Source: UBA4132 sp037133675 (lineage in GTDB: Bacteria; Pseudomonadota; Gammaproteobacteria; Methylococcales; Methylomonadaceae). From it: 64,000 nt of DNA. The notes below the pieces were generated by a model. It ran no database searches. It was given only the letters and a program-made list of their open reading frames with translations, and was not told the origin of the DNA. Each line of letters starts with the position of its first letter. The stretch's first letter is position 1. Below, piece after piece: positions 17,534 through 25,871 of the stretch. Position numbers and translations under genes: made by a program. The DNA lies in NCBI GenBank assembly GCA_037133675.1, contig JBAXNR010000008.1, positions 1-64,000 of the forward strand, written 5' to 3'.

Positions 17534-19276
17534 TTATTGAGTGTAACTATCATTAACACGCCAAGCAAGGGTAGCCATTTTAGCCATATTTTCTTGGCGT
17601 AATTGTAAGCTATCTCTATTCCATTGCGCAGATTGTATATCTTGAGTTATTTGGTATTGGCTGTTTTGATAAAAAGCTTGTTTTTCAATATAACTTTTGT
17701 TTTTAATTTCACGATTTATTTTTTGTTCCAACAAAGTATAATTTCCTAAACGGTAAACATTGCTTTCCCATTCTTTGTAAGGAAACACGCTTTCCCAGAT
17801 TTCACTAGGATTTTCTGGCAAAATATGCTCAATAGTGGCAAGGTCATCATCAAAATCATAATTGTGACTACTCGCATTGAATTCTAAAGTAAATAAAATA
17901 TAGCGAATTAAACGCTTGCCAGAATTTGTTTTAATTGTTTTATAAGAAAAATCATTGATAAATATATCATCTGAAATATAAACCCTTTTCAATGATTGAA
18001 AAATTTGTTGTGGCGATTTTATATTACCATCATTTATTTTTATTGCAGCTTCATTATAAGTTTTTTCCAACTCATTAGGATTTTTACCACCAATAATGTT
18101 ATAACGAAATGAAATAACTAAACAAATATCTAAAACTTTATAAAATTTATCGGGTGATGTTAAATAAAATTTGTCATAAGCAGAAAATAATAATGGATAA
18201 ATTTGTTTTACTTTAAATAAATCTATTATCTTTATTGCATTACGAATATCTTTGGCGCAACTATCATCTATTCGCCATAAATCATGATTAGGCTGAGAAA
18301 GTGCTTGATAAAAATATGAAAATTTCTCTAACTCATCCAGCAAAGCAATAACCTTATTCTCTCTTTCGTTATTCTTGTTTTCAAATTTATTTTTTATAGC
18401 TTTAAACAAACCATCTTTTCTAATAAGTTTTTCTTTTGAATTAATATAAATTCTTAAGAATTCAGGTAATTTTTTGATGCTAACCGTATCAGAAATTTTT
18501 TCCCATTGTTTTTGAATATGTTGTAAATCATTTTCTGATTTAATTAAAGAAAATAAATAATTTTTTAACAAGTCGGTTGAAGTTAATTCAACACCACGAG
18601 CATTTAACGTTTCAAAAACTGTGTAAGCATTAATTTCATCTTGCACGCTAATTTGAATAAACAGCAATTGTCTTGCCACAGATTCTGTTAAAAAATCTGA
18701 AAAATTACGTCCTGTTTTCAGATGCTCTAACTCGGACAACTTTGATAAAAAATAATTATATCCCTGCCATAATAATTTATCAGAATCATTGAGTGACTTA
18801 GGGTTTATTGGTTTTTTGAACTGCAATAAATTAGTTTGATAAAAATTATCATTGTTTTTATTTAAAAATAATTTGCTTGAATAAAAAAGAGAGCTAGGAT
18901 TTTTACGACCAAGATAATCATTTCTTAATAATGATACTCTTTCTTCATTTTCTGCTGTTTCAATACCACTTTCTTTTAGTTGTCTTATCTTTTCAATAAC
19001 AGCAATAGCAATAATACTGAGCGTTACTAGCCTTTGCTGACCATCAATAACAAAAAATTCTTTTTCATTACTGCCATCTTGTAAAACAATAGCTCCCATA
19101 TAATGGTAATTACTGCTGTTGTCCTGCAAATTAATTATATCTTGCCACAAATCATCCCAATTTTCTTCTTCCCATGAATAATTGCGTTGATATAAAGGCA
19201 CACGATAAATCTTGCCATTGCCAATAATATCACCAAAATTAACAGTATCCGTATCTAGCACATTAGTTTTAGCCAT
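17534..19276 (-). CDS. GmrSD-like protein (DUF262 + DUF1524), predicted modification-dependent nuclease
   Basis: This 580-residue protein has an N-terminal DUF262 domain (VPLYQRNYSWEEENW at 27-40 and FFVIDGQQRLVTLS, with DGQQR at 78-82) and a C-terminal DUF1524 HNH-type domain (ATIEHILPENPSEIWE with His484, then RLGNYTLLEQ near 508-517). GmrSD-family type IV systems use the DUF262 part as an NTP-dependent module and the DUF1524 part as the nuclease, and they cut DNA with modified bases; single-chain forms are known. The gene is much more AT-rich than the flanking acnB. Its ATG overlaps the end of the upstream hydrolase gene by 8 bp, which suggests translational coupling. Anti-phage function is inferred. 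Confidence 0.85.
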   Translation of the reverse strand: MAKTNVLDTDTVNFGDIIGNGKIYRVPLYQRNYSWEEENWDDLWQDIINLQDNSSNYHYMGAIVLQDGSNEKEFFVIDGQQRLVTLSIIAIAVIEKIRQLKESGIETAENEERVSLLRNDYLGRKNPSSLFYSSKLFLNKNNDNFYQTNLLQFKKPINPKSLNDSDKLLWQGYNYFLSKLSELEHLKTGRNFSDFLTESVARQLLFIQISVQDEINAYTVFETLNARGVELTSTDLLKNYLFSLIKSENDLQHIQKQWEKISDTVSIKKLPEFLRIYINSKEKLIRKDGLFKAIKNKFENKNNERENKVIALLDELEKFSYFYQALSQPNHDLWRIDDSCAKDIRNAIKIIDLFKVKQIYPLLFSAYDKFYLTSPDKFYKVLDICLVISFRYNIIGGKNPNELEKTYNEAAIKINDGNIKSPQQIFQSLKRVYISDDIFINDFSYKTIKTNSGKRLIRYILFTLEFNASSHNYDFDDDLATIEHILPENPSEIWESVFPYKEWESNVYRLGNYTLLEQKINREIKNKSYIEKQAFYQNSQYQITQDIQSAQWNRDSLQLRQENMAKMATLAWRVNDSYTQ

Positions 19277-19916
19277 GTAAGATTCTCTTTAAGTTTTTTA
19301 AATTATCTTTCTTCGCCCCATTAGTAAAATTAATAATATCATCAGCAACCGCTTTTTTATTCATAATAAAGGTATGAACAGATTTAATGGTTTCGCTTGG
19401 GATATTGGGTAATAGCGTTTCTTCAACGGTTAATATACTATCGTTTGGCTGTTCACCAAAAGGGGAATATCGCCCGCGTAATCCCGCATTACCTGCATAT
19501 GTTTTTGTTGGTATATCGGGTTGGTGTAATGAATCCATGAAAGCTGGATTCGCTAATAACTGCCCCATTTCACCTGTGAGTAGCTTATAAAGCCGCAAGT
19601 GCGCGAGCTTTCGGGCGGCAAAACAGGCTTTGGTGGGTGGGGCGAGGAAAAAACACGCTACGGGTTTGTGAGTCAGTTTGGGTAATACGCCGCGTGTTAA
19701 TACCGTGCCGAGTGAATGTCCGATGATGATGAATTCATCGTTGCAGGTATGTTGGTGAATATAGCTTTCCAGTCGATTAACACACGTTTTCCAGCGTTCA
19801 AAGGCGGCTGAATACGCGAAAAAATGTGGACGAATACCTGCTGACCGCAATCGAAGTGCCAATATCAGCATGGAAGCAGGAGTGCGTCCCATGCCATGAA
19901 TCAAAATAGCTCGCAT
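19269..19916 (-). CDS. Alpha/beta hydrolase, small lipase-like
   Basis: This 215-residue protein starts MRAILIHGMGRTPASM: an oxyanion-type HGMG at 7-10 and a nucleophile elbow IIIGHSLGTV with Ser68. A C-terminal histidine in SVHTF could complete the triad. There is no signal peptide, so it is probably cytosolic. It resembles small PGAP1/DUF676-type or 'permease-like' alpha/beta hydrolases, but the substrate is unknown. Its last codons overlap the start of the DUF262/DUF1524 gene, with the coupling ribosome site AAAGAGA lying inside this gene. It could be an accessory part of that system or an unrelated neighbour. Confidence 0.75.
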   Translation of the reverse strand: MRAILIHGMGRTPASMLILALRLRSAGIRPHFFAYSAAFERWKTCVNRLESYIHQHTCNDEFIIIGHSLGTVLTRGVLPKLTHKPVACFFLAPPTKACFAARKLAHLRLYKLLTGEMGQLLANPAFMDSLHQPDIPTKTYAGNAGLRGRYSPFGEQPNDSILTVEETLLPNIPSETIKSVHTFIMNKKAVADDIINFTNGAKKDNLKNLKRILHG

Positions 19917-20007
19917 CGCTAATTCCTCATTTGTTTGGCTTAATGTTAAGCCATTCTACAGACTCAGTACGAACGGCTTAACTGTGGGCAGTGATACACA
20001 GCGTACT

Positions 20008-20520
20008 CTAATTTCCCTGTAAATCGGCCAATGCAGCTAACGCGCTTTTATAGTCTGGTTCATTCGATAATTCACTGACCAATTCGGTATAAATAACTCT
20101 GTCTTTTTCATCAATCACTATCACGGCGCGGGCAGTGAGTCCTGCCAATATCGAATCGACTAACTTCACACCGTAATCCTCAGCAAAACTAGAACGAAAG
20201 GAGGATAACGGAATGACGTGATGTAGGCTTTCATTGCTGCAAAAGCGGCATTGGGCAAATGGTAGATCCGCAGAAATCACTAATACAACTATGTTGTGTA
20301 AATGGGTAGCTTTTTCATTGAATTTAAGGGTAGAAGCCGCACAGGTTGGCGTATCAACACTGGGGACAATGTTGAGTATTTTTCGTTTTCCACTGTAAGT
20401 ACCTAACGTGACATCCTTCAATTTGCCATCGACTAAGGTAAAGTCGGGGGCTTTTGTACCAACTAAGGGTAACGCGCCATTAGTTTCTATGGGTTTGCCT
20501 TGGAAAGTGATGATGGTCAT
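20008..20520 (-). CDS. tpx: Thiol peroxidase (lipid hydroperoxide peroxidase)
   Basis: A 170-residue atypical 2-Cys peroxiredoxin (E. coli Tpx 168). The peroxidatic cysteine is in VDTPTCAASTLKF and the resolving cysteine in PFAQCRFC, the spacing used by Tpx. It reduces hydroperoxides with electrons from thioredoxin; cytoplasmic or periplasmic location differs between species and no signal peptide is visible here. The gene stands alone on the minus strand between der and the hydrolase gene. Confidence 0.93.
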   Translation of the reverse strand: MTIITFQGKPIETNGALPLVGTKAPDFTLVDGKLKDVTLGTYSGKRKILNIVPSVDTPTCAASTLKFNEKATHLHNIVVLVISADLPFAQCRFCSNESLHHVIPLSSFRSSFAEDYGVKLVDSILAGLTARAVIVIDEKDRVIYTELVSELSNEPDYKSALAALADLQGN

Positions 20521-20574
20521 AAATAGCCCTCTAATAAATGTAAAAGTGATATTACGGAGTACTCTTTTTTAGCT

Positions 20575-21972
20575 TTATTTCTTAGGTTTGTTGCGTGATA
20601 GTAAGCGTTTTTTCTTTTCCACCGCCCATTCTGTAGGCTTGGCTTTCTGTCCATGAAACGGATTGACTGGCGATTTAAACTCTATGCGTATCGGTGTACC
20701 CGCTAACCCTAATTTATCACGGTAATAGTTAGTTAAATAACGTTTATAAGACAGCGGCAATACATCAGTTTGGACACCGTGAATAATGATAATCGGTGGA
20801 TTACGTCCACCTTGATGAGCATATTTAAGTTTAATACGCCGTGTGTTGATTACGGGTGGTTGATGCGCCGTGGTGGCTTCTTTTAATATCCGTGTTAATA
20901 CAGGCGTGGACATATCAATCATGGTGGACGCATACAGCTGATGCACCATATCAAATAATTTGCCTACTCCACTGCCATGCAGTGCGGAAATGGGGTGTTT
21001 TTCGGCAAAATCTAAAAACGCGAGTTTAAATTCCAGATGCCGTTCTATCGTGCCTTTTTGGGTTTGACTCAAACCATCCCATTTGTTCAAACCGATAATT
21101 AATGGTCTACCCGCTTCTAACACTAAGCCTAATAAGTGCGCGTCTTGATCGGTAATACCTTCGGTAGCATCGATTAAATAAATCACCACATTGGCTTTTT
21201 CAATCGCCTGTAATGATTTAATGACGCTGAATTTTTCAATGGTTTCAGCGATTTTAGAACGGCGGCGCATTCCAGCGGTATCAATCAGGGTAAATTGTTT
21301 GCCATTACGCTCAAAAGGAATGTAAATACTGTCGCGAGTTGTACCAGGTTCATCAAATACGATGACGCGTTCTTCGCCTAATAAGCGATTTACGAGTGTA
21401 GATTTGCCGACATTCGGACGACCAACGACGGCAATGGCAATGCCTTTTTTCGCGTCTTCATCCGCTTCTTCTTTACTTTCAGGCGGTAATAATTGATAGG
21501 CGTGTTCCAGTAGTTCGGGTATGCCTCTGCCATGTGACGCAGCAATGCGCACAGGTTCACCGAGTGCTAAGGCGTAAAAATCAGCTGCGGCAATGGTGCT
21601 ATCAATGCCATCCACTTTATTAGTGACCAGAACAATAGGCTTGTTAAGCTTTCTTAAAGAGTCAGCAATAACTCTATCTGACGCACTTAAACCTTCACGC
21701 GCATCCACCATGAAAAACACTAAATCAGCTTCTTCCAAAGCGATTTGTACTTGTTTTCGAGAGATGCTATCAATACCTTGTGCATTATCGGCGATACCGC
21801 CTGTATCAACGACTAAACAAGGACGATTGCCATGTTTAACGCGTCCATATTGACGGTCACGAGTTAAGCCCGCAAAATCAGCAACAAGAGCTTCACGGCT
21901 TTTGGTTAAGTAGTTGAACAAAGTCGATTTGCCAACATTGGGTCGCCCGACTAGGGCTATTACAGGTAACAT
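20575..21972 (-). CDS. der: Ribosome-assembly GTPase Der (EngA)
   Basis: The 465-residue protein has two tandem G domains, each opening with the same P-loop: GRPNVGKSTLFNYL near residue 8 and GRPNVGKSTLVNRLLGEER near residue 185, with G3 motifs DTGGI and DTAGM and G4 motifs TNKVDG and LNKWDG. The C-terminal KH-like domain (KYAHQGGRNPPIIIIHG ... RYLTNYYRDKLGLAGTPIRIEF) is complete. Der acts in 50S ribosomal subunit maturation. It is the last gene of the ndk-rlmN-pilF-hisS-yfgM-bamB-der run, with one base between the bamB stop and its start. Confidence 0.97.
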   Translation of the reverse strand: MLPVIALVGRPNVGKSTLFNYLTKSREALVADFAGLTRDRQYGRVKHGNRPCLVVDTGGIADNAQGIDSISRKQVQIALEEADLVFFMVDAREGLSASDRVIADSLRKLNKPIVLVTNKVDGIDSTIAAADFYALALGEPVRIAASHGRGIPELLEHAYQLLPPESKEEADEDAKKGIAIAVVGRPNVGKSTLVNRLLGEERVIVFDEPGTTRDSIYIPFERNGKQFTLIDTAGMRRRSKIAETIEKFSVIKSLQAIEKANVVIYLIDATEGITDQDAHLLGLVLEAGRPLIIGLNKWDGLSQTQKGTIERHLEFKLAFLDFAEKHPISALHGSGVGKLFDMVHQLYASTMIDMSTPVLTRILKEATTAHQPPVINTRRIKLKYAHQGGRNPPIIIIHGVQTDVLPLSYKRYLTNYYRDKLGLAGTPIRIEFKSPVNPFHGQKAKPTEWAVEKKKRLLSRNKPKK

Positions 21973-21973
21973 A

Positions 21974-23155
21974 TTAATTCGCTGTTAATGCGGCAAGTGT
22001 GCCGTCTTTTGCATAAACATAAACAATACCATCAGCAACGATTGGTTTGGTATCAATGCCAGCATCGCTGATTTGCACGCGTCCCAATTGTCTGCCATCA
22101 CGGGTACTAAGCCAATGTACATAGCCATTATAATCAGCCACTACCACATAATCTTGATACAACACAGGGGCAGTTAAACTGCGATAACTGAGTTCTTTTT
22201 GTTTCCACAGTCCCGCGCCACCACGTTGTTCTATTTGTAAAACCTGTCCTGATGAATCAGATAAATACAAATGACGATTGTCGTAACTTAAACCTGTATG
22301 CGAGGAAATTTTGTCGTTGCGCCATAACACTTCGCCATCGCTTACAGAAACAGCACTGACTCCACCGTTATAAGCAGCGACATAAATGGTGTCACCTGTT
22401 TCTACGGGATCAACATCCAAATCGACTAAGCGTTCAATTTCAGAACGCCCTTTGGGCATAGCGATGGTGGCTTCCCAAATATATTTACCGTTGTTTAGAT
22501 ACAAAGCAACTAATTTACCATTGTCATAACCAACAATTACCTTGTCACCAACAATCAGCGGAGCTCCTGTGCCGCGTATGCTTAAGGCGGGCACACTGTG
22601 TTCATAACTCCATAATCGTCTACCTGTTCTCTCATCAAGAGCAACAATTTCGCCCGCTGTGGTGCGCACAATGACAATGCCTTTGGCTATCACGGGCATA
22701 GCGAGTATTTCACTCGAAACCGTATTTTCCCAAATCTGTTCGCCATTTTCACTATTGAGAGCGACGACTTTAGCTTTACTAGACCCCAAAATAATTCGAC
22801 CAGCCGCTAAGCTAGGTCCTGCTGAGAAAGGTATTTCGGTTTCTACTTCCCAAAGCAAATTGCCAGTTTTTGCGTCCCTTGCTTCTACCACGCCTTTTTT
22901 ATCAGCGGCAATAATTTTCCCTGCACCAATCGCTGGTATTAATTTTAGCGTCTGCCCATCGGCACCGACACCGACACTTTCTTTCCAAAATACTTTAACA
23001 TCAAGCTCTGGAGTATATTCGACCAATGGCGTGGGCGGTTCGGCATTATCTTGACCACCACTAAAATAATCGAAAACACCAGACATAGATTCTTTGACTG
23101 TAGCACAGCCTACCAACGCTAAACAAAGCAGTAATAACAGGGTAATTTTACGCAT
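21974..23155 (-). CDS. bamB: Outer-membrane protein assembly lipoprotein BamB
   Basis: This 393-residue lipoprotein begins with a signal peptide and lipobox (LLLLCLALVGCAT, Cys about 17). The rest consists of PQQ-like beta-propeller repeats such as GNLLWEVETEIPFSAGPSLA, GEQIWENTV, GRRLWSYEHSVPALSIRG and DGEVLWRN, about eight blades. BamB is part of the BAM complex that inserts beta-barrel proteins into the outer membrane. The start overlaps the yfgM stop by one base (TAATG), and der follows after one base, so the three genes are tightly coupled. Confidence 0.95.
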   Translation of the reverse strand: MRKITLLLLLCLALVGCATVKESMSGVFDYFSGGQDNAEPPTPLVEYTPELDVKVFWKESVGVGADGQTLKLIPAIGAGKIIAADKKGVVEARDAKTGNLLWEVETEIPFSAGPSLAAGRIILGSSKAKVVALNSENGEQIWENTVSSEILAMPVIAKGIVIVRTTAGEIVALDERTGRRLWSYEHSVPALSIRGTGAPLIVGDKVIVGYDNGKLVALYLNNGKYIWEATIAMPKGRSEIERLVDLDVDPVETGDTIYVAAYNGGVSAVSVSDGEVLWRNDKISSHTGLSYDNRHLYLSDSSGQVLQIEQRGGAGLWKQKELSYRSLTAPVLYQDYVVVADYNGYVHWLSTRDGRQLGRVQISDAGIDTKPIVADGIVYVYAKDGTLAALTAN

Positions 23156-23805
23156 TATTTTTTACTTTCCACCCGCTCAGGCGCGGTCAAATCATCAATT
23201 TTTAATTGCAATAGCGGTGATTTAGAACCATTGCGCAACGCGGTTTGGTAAGAAGTACGCGCTTGATCTAAACGGTTTAAGGCAACGTATAAATCACCTA
23301 CCAATTCATCATAATTACTGGAATAACTGGCTGAACTCGCGGGATCAATTTTGTTAATCAACTCTAAGCCTTGCTCATATTCTTTAGTTGCCAACATTAA
23401 GCGAACTAATCTGATTTTAGCGATATTACTCAATTCTTTATTTGAGCTTTCACCAATTTTTGTCAGAATCTGTTTCGCGCTTGCAGTGTCATTTTGCTGA
23501 ACTTTTAACTGTGCCTGATATAAGCCGCTGTAAAGCGCGTAATCTGTTTTAGGGTAATCAGTTTGAAGTTGTACAGCTAATTTTTCTATGTTGTCTTTGG
23601 CATTGCTATCAACAGCTTTTAGAAGTTCTGCATAAATTGTCGAGGCTTTCTCTGCTTGGCTGTGCTTGTAATCTTGCCAATACTGCACACCTAAAATTGC
23701 AATAATACCAACGATTATGCCAATGATGGTAGATTGTCCGTTTTCTTTCCACCATCTTTGTGCCGATTCAAGGCGTTCTTCTTCTGTTGTGTCTAAAATT
23801 TCCAC
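23155..23805 (-). CDS. yfgM: YfgM-like ancillary SecYEG translocon protein
   Basis: This 216-residue protein has a short cytoplasmic N-terminus (TEEERLESAQRWWKENGQST), one membrane helix (IIGIIVGIIAILGVQYW, about 27-43), and a periplasmic TPR-like domain with repeats such as ALYSGLYQAQLKVQQNDTASAKQ and YVALNRLDQARTSYQTALRNG. YfgM links the Sec translocon to periplasmic chaperones. Position between hisS and bamB is the canonical one. The gene overlaps bamB by a base. Confidence 0.9.
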   Translation of the reverse strand: MEILDTTEEERLESAQRWWKENGQSTIIGIIVGIIAILGVQYWQDYKHSQAEKASTIYAELLKAVDSNAKDNIEKLAVQLQTDYPKTDYALYSGLYQAQLKVQQNDTASAKQILTKIGESSNKELSNIAKIRLVRLMLATKEYEQGLELINKIDPASSASYSSNYDELVGDLYVALNRLDQARTSYQTALRNGSKSPLLQLKIDDLTAPERVESKK

Positions 23806-23820
23806 TGCTATTCTCTATGT

Positions 23821-25101
23821 TTATCGATTTAAAAACGTGATTTGTAAAAATTCAATCGCTGCTGTCTGTGATAATACTTGCTGTTCTTGTCGCGAATCGC
23901 GTAAGGGTTTAATACTGACCTCACCACGACTGGCTTCATCATCACCTAAAATTAGCGCGTAGCTTGCACCACTTTTATCGGCTTTTTTGAATTGGCTTTT
24001 GAAACTACCGCCGACACAATCCACTTGTAATTTTAACCCTGCAATTTGATTTCTGATGGCTTCGGCAAGATAAAATCCTTGTTGTGTGGCTTGCTCGCCG
24101 ACACGAATCAAATACACATCAACAACTGGCTCTATAGGCAACTCTAAAGTTTCCATTAACGCCAATAAGCGTTCCATGCCCATTGCAAAACCGACAGCAT
24201 GATTGGGTTTACCTCCTAGTTGTTCGATTAGACCATCATAGCGTCCACCTGCACACACTGTCCCTTGTGAACCTAGCTCAGTAGTTACCCATTCAAATAC
24301 GGTTTTACTGTAATAATCTAAACCGCGCACCAAGCGAGTATTAATTTCATAGCTTATACCCACATTATCTAATAAGGTGGTAATAGTTTTAAAATGCGTC
24401 AGACTTTCTTCACCTAACGTCGCCATCAATTCAGGCGCGTTAGCCACTACGTCTTTCATGGCTGGATTTTTAGTATCCAAAATGCGTAGCGGGTTGGTCT
24501 TGAGTCGCCGTAAGCTGTCTTCATCAAGCTGATCTAAGTGCTGCTGAAAATAGCTCACTAAACTGTCACGATACACCAGACGCTCAGCAATCGATCCCAA
24601 GGAATTCAATTGTAAACTCACTTTGTCACGAATGCCTAAGCGTTTCCACAGCCTATCCATTAGTAAAATAAGTTCGGCATCAATATCAGGGGCAGACATA
24701 CCATAGGTTTCAACACCTAATTGTATAAATTGTCGATAGCGTCCTTTTTGTGGACGCTCATGGCGATACATTTGTCCGTAATACCATAAACGATGCACTT
24801 GATTATGCAGTAAACCATGCTCTAAACAGGCGCGTAAACAGCCCGCAGTGCCTTCGGGACGCAAGGTTAAAGAATCACCATTACGGTCATCAAAGGTGTA
24901 CATTTCTTTTTCAACTATATCAGTGACTTCACCGATAGAGCGTTTGAATAACTCGGTTTTTTCCACGATGGGCAGACGAATTTCTGAATAGCCGTAGCCG
25001 CTCAATACTTCGCGGATGATTTTTTCTGCGTATTGCCAAAGTGGGGTTTGATCGGGTAGCACATCGTGCATTCCGCGTATTGCTTGTATATTGTTTGCCA
25101 T
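23821..25101 (-). CDS. hisS: Histidyl-tRNA synthetase
   Basis: A 426-residue class II aminoacyl-tRNA synthetase. Motif 2 is visible in YYGQMYRHERPQKGRYRQFIQLGVETYG, the histidine-binding signature in LVRGLDYYSKTVFEW, and motif 3 in GGKPNHAVGFAMGMERLLALME. The anticodon-binding domain is C-terminal. It charges tRNA-His in the cytoplasm. It lies between pilF and yfgM; rodZ and ispG, which flank hisS in E. coli, are absent from this cluster. The Thg1-like gene at the right edge also relates to tRNA-His, but there is no physical link. Confidence 0.97.
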   Translation of the reverse strand: MANNIQAIRGMHDVLPDQTPLWQYAEKIIREVLSGYGYSEIRLPIVEKTELFKRSIGEVTDIVEKEMYTFDDRNGDSLTLRPEGTAGCLRACLEHGLLHNQVHRLWYYGQMYRHERPQKGRYRQFIQLGVETYGMSAPDIDAELILLMDRLWKRLGIRDKVSLQLNSLGSIAERLVYRDSLVSYFQQHLDQLDEDSLRRLKTNPLRILDTKNPAMKDVVANAPELMATLGEESLTHFKTITTLLDNVGISYEINTRLVRGLDYYSKTVFEWVTTELGSQGTVCAGGRYDGLIEQLGGKPNHAVGFAMGMERLLALMETLELPIEPVVDVYLIRVGEQATQQGFYLAEAIRNQIAGLKLQVDCVGGSFKSQFKKADKSGASYALILGDDEASRGEVSIKPLRDSRQEQQVLSQTAAIEFLQITFLNR

Positions 25102-25115
25102 AATATGTGACGACT

Positions 25116-25871
25116 TTATTGTGGTCGTTGCGTCGATTTAATTTGTTTTGCTTCGTTTGAATAAGGAAAATTTTCTAATAATAGATCGGTGTATTCCTTC
25201 ACTAGCATATCATTTTTTAACGCACTTTCTGTTTGAATTGCTAACCATAACGATTCGGGTGTGTGTGTGGCAACCGATAAATAGCGTTGTAAATACTCTT
25301 GTGCTGCCTTAAAGTCGCTATTTTGATAGCTTAATTTTTGCATTTCCTGTAATACAGGCGCGTAATTTGGATTAACTTGTAAGGCTTTTTCAAAATAACC
25401 TTGGGCGTTTTTCTTGTCACCCATCGCCATTTGGCAGCGTCCTGCATTAGTAAATGCCATCCACGGTGTTTCATTTAACATATCGGTACTGGCTTTGACC
25501 AATAATGTCATCCCTCTGTCAAACTCGCGTCTATCACAAAGAAAACGTCCATAATTATTCAGTAAACTCAAATTTTCTGGATCTAGGTTTAAAGAAAGCT
25601 CATATTGATTTCGAGCGTCGTCATATTTATTGAGCTTTTCATATAAAAAAGCTAACGCGATATGAGCGGGAACACTGTCAGAATCGCTTTTTAAGGCTAA
25701 CTCTAAATTTTCTTTCGCCGCTGGTAGATTGTTCAGATTCAAGTAACGTACACCTAACTGTAAATAGACATCCGCTCCATCAGCTGTTTCTCTTTCAGCC
25801 GCAGTGGAACAAGCAACCAAGGCGATAGGCAACAGACAACGTACAATTTGATTAAGTTTTTTAAGCCACAC
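25116..25871 (-). CDS. pilF: PilF/PilW type IV pilus secretin assembly lipoprotein
   Basis: The 251-residue protein starts with a lipoprotein signal (CLLPIALVACSTAAE, lipobox Cys about 22), followed by about six TPR repeats (for instance DVYLQLGVRYLNLNNLPAAKENLELAL, VPAHIALAFLYEKLNKYDDA and LSLLNNYGRFLCDRREF). PilF pilots the PilQ secretin into the outer membrane. Location between rlmN and hisS is the standard gammaproteobacterial place for pilF. It overlaps the rlmN stop by 11 bp. Confidence 0.92.
   Translation of the reverse strand: MWLKKLNQIVRCLLPIALVACSTAAERETADGADVYLQLGVRYLNLNNLPAAKENLELALKSDSDSVPAHIALAFLYEKLNKYDDARNQYELSLNLDPENLSLLNNYGRFLCDRREFDRGMTLLVKASTDMLNETPWMAFTNAGRCQMAMGDKKNAQGYFEKALQVNPNYAPVLQEMQKLSYQNSDFKAAQEYLQRYLSVATHTPESLWLAIQTESALKNDMLVKEYTDLLLENFPYSNEAKQIKSTQRPQ

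Noticed and set aside
17497..17568. 24-codon upstream extension of acnB
   Set aside because: The ATG at 17496 has a good ribosome site and matches the AcnB start MLETYRKH.
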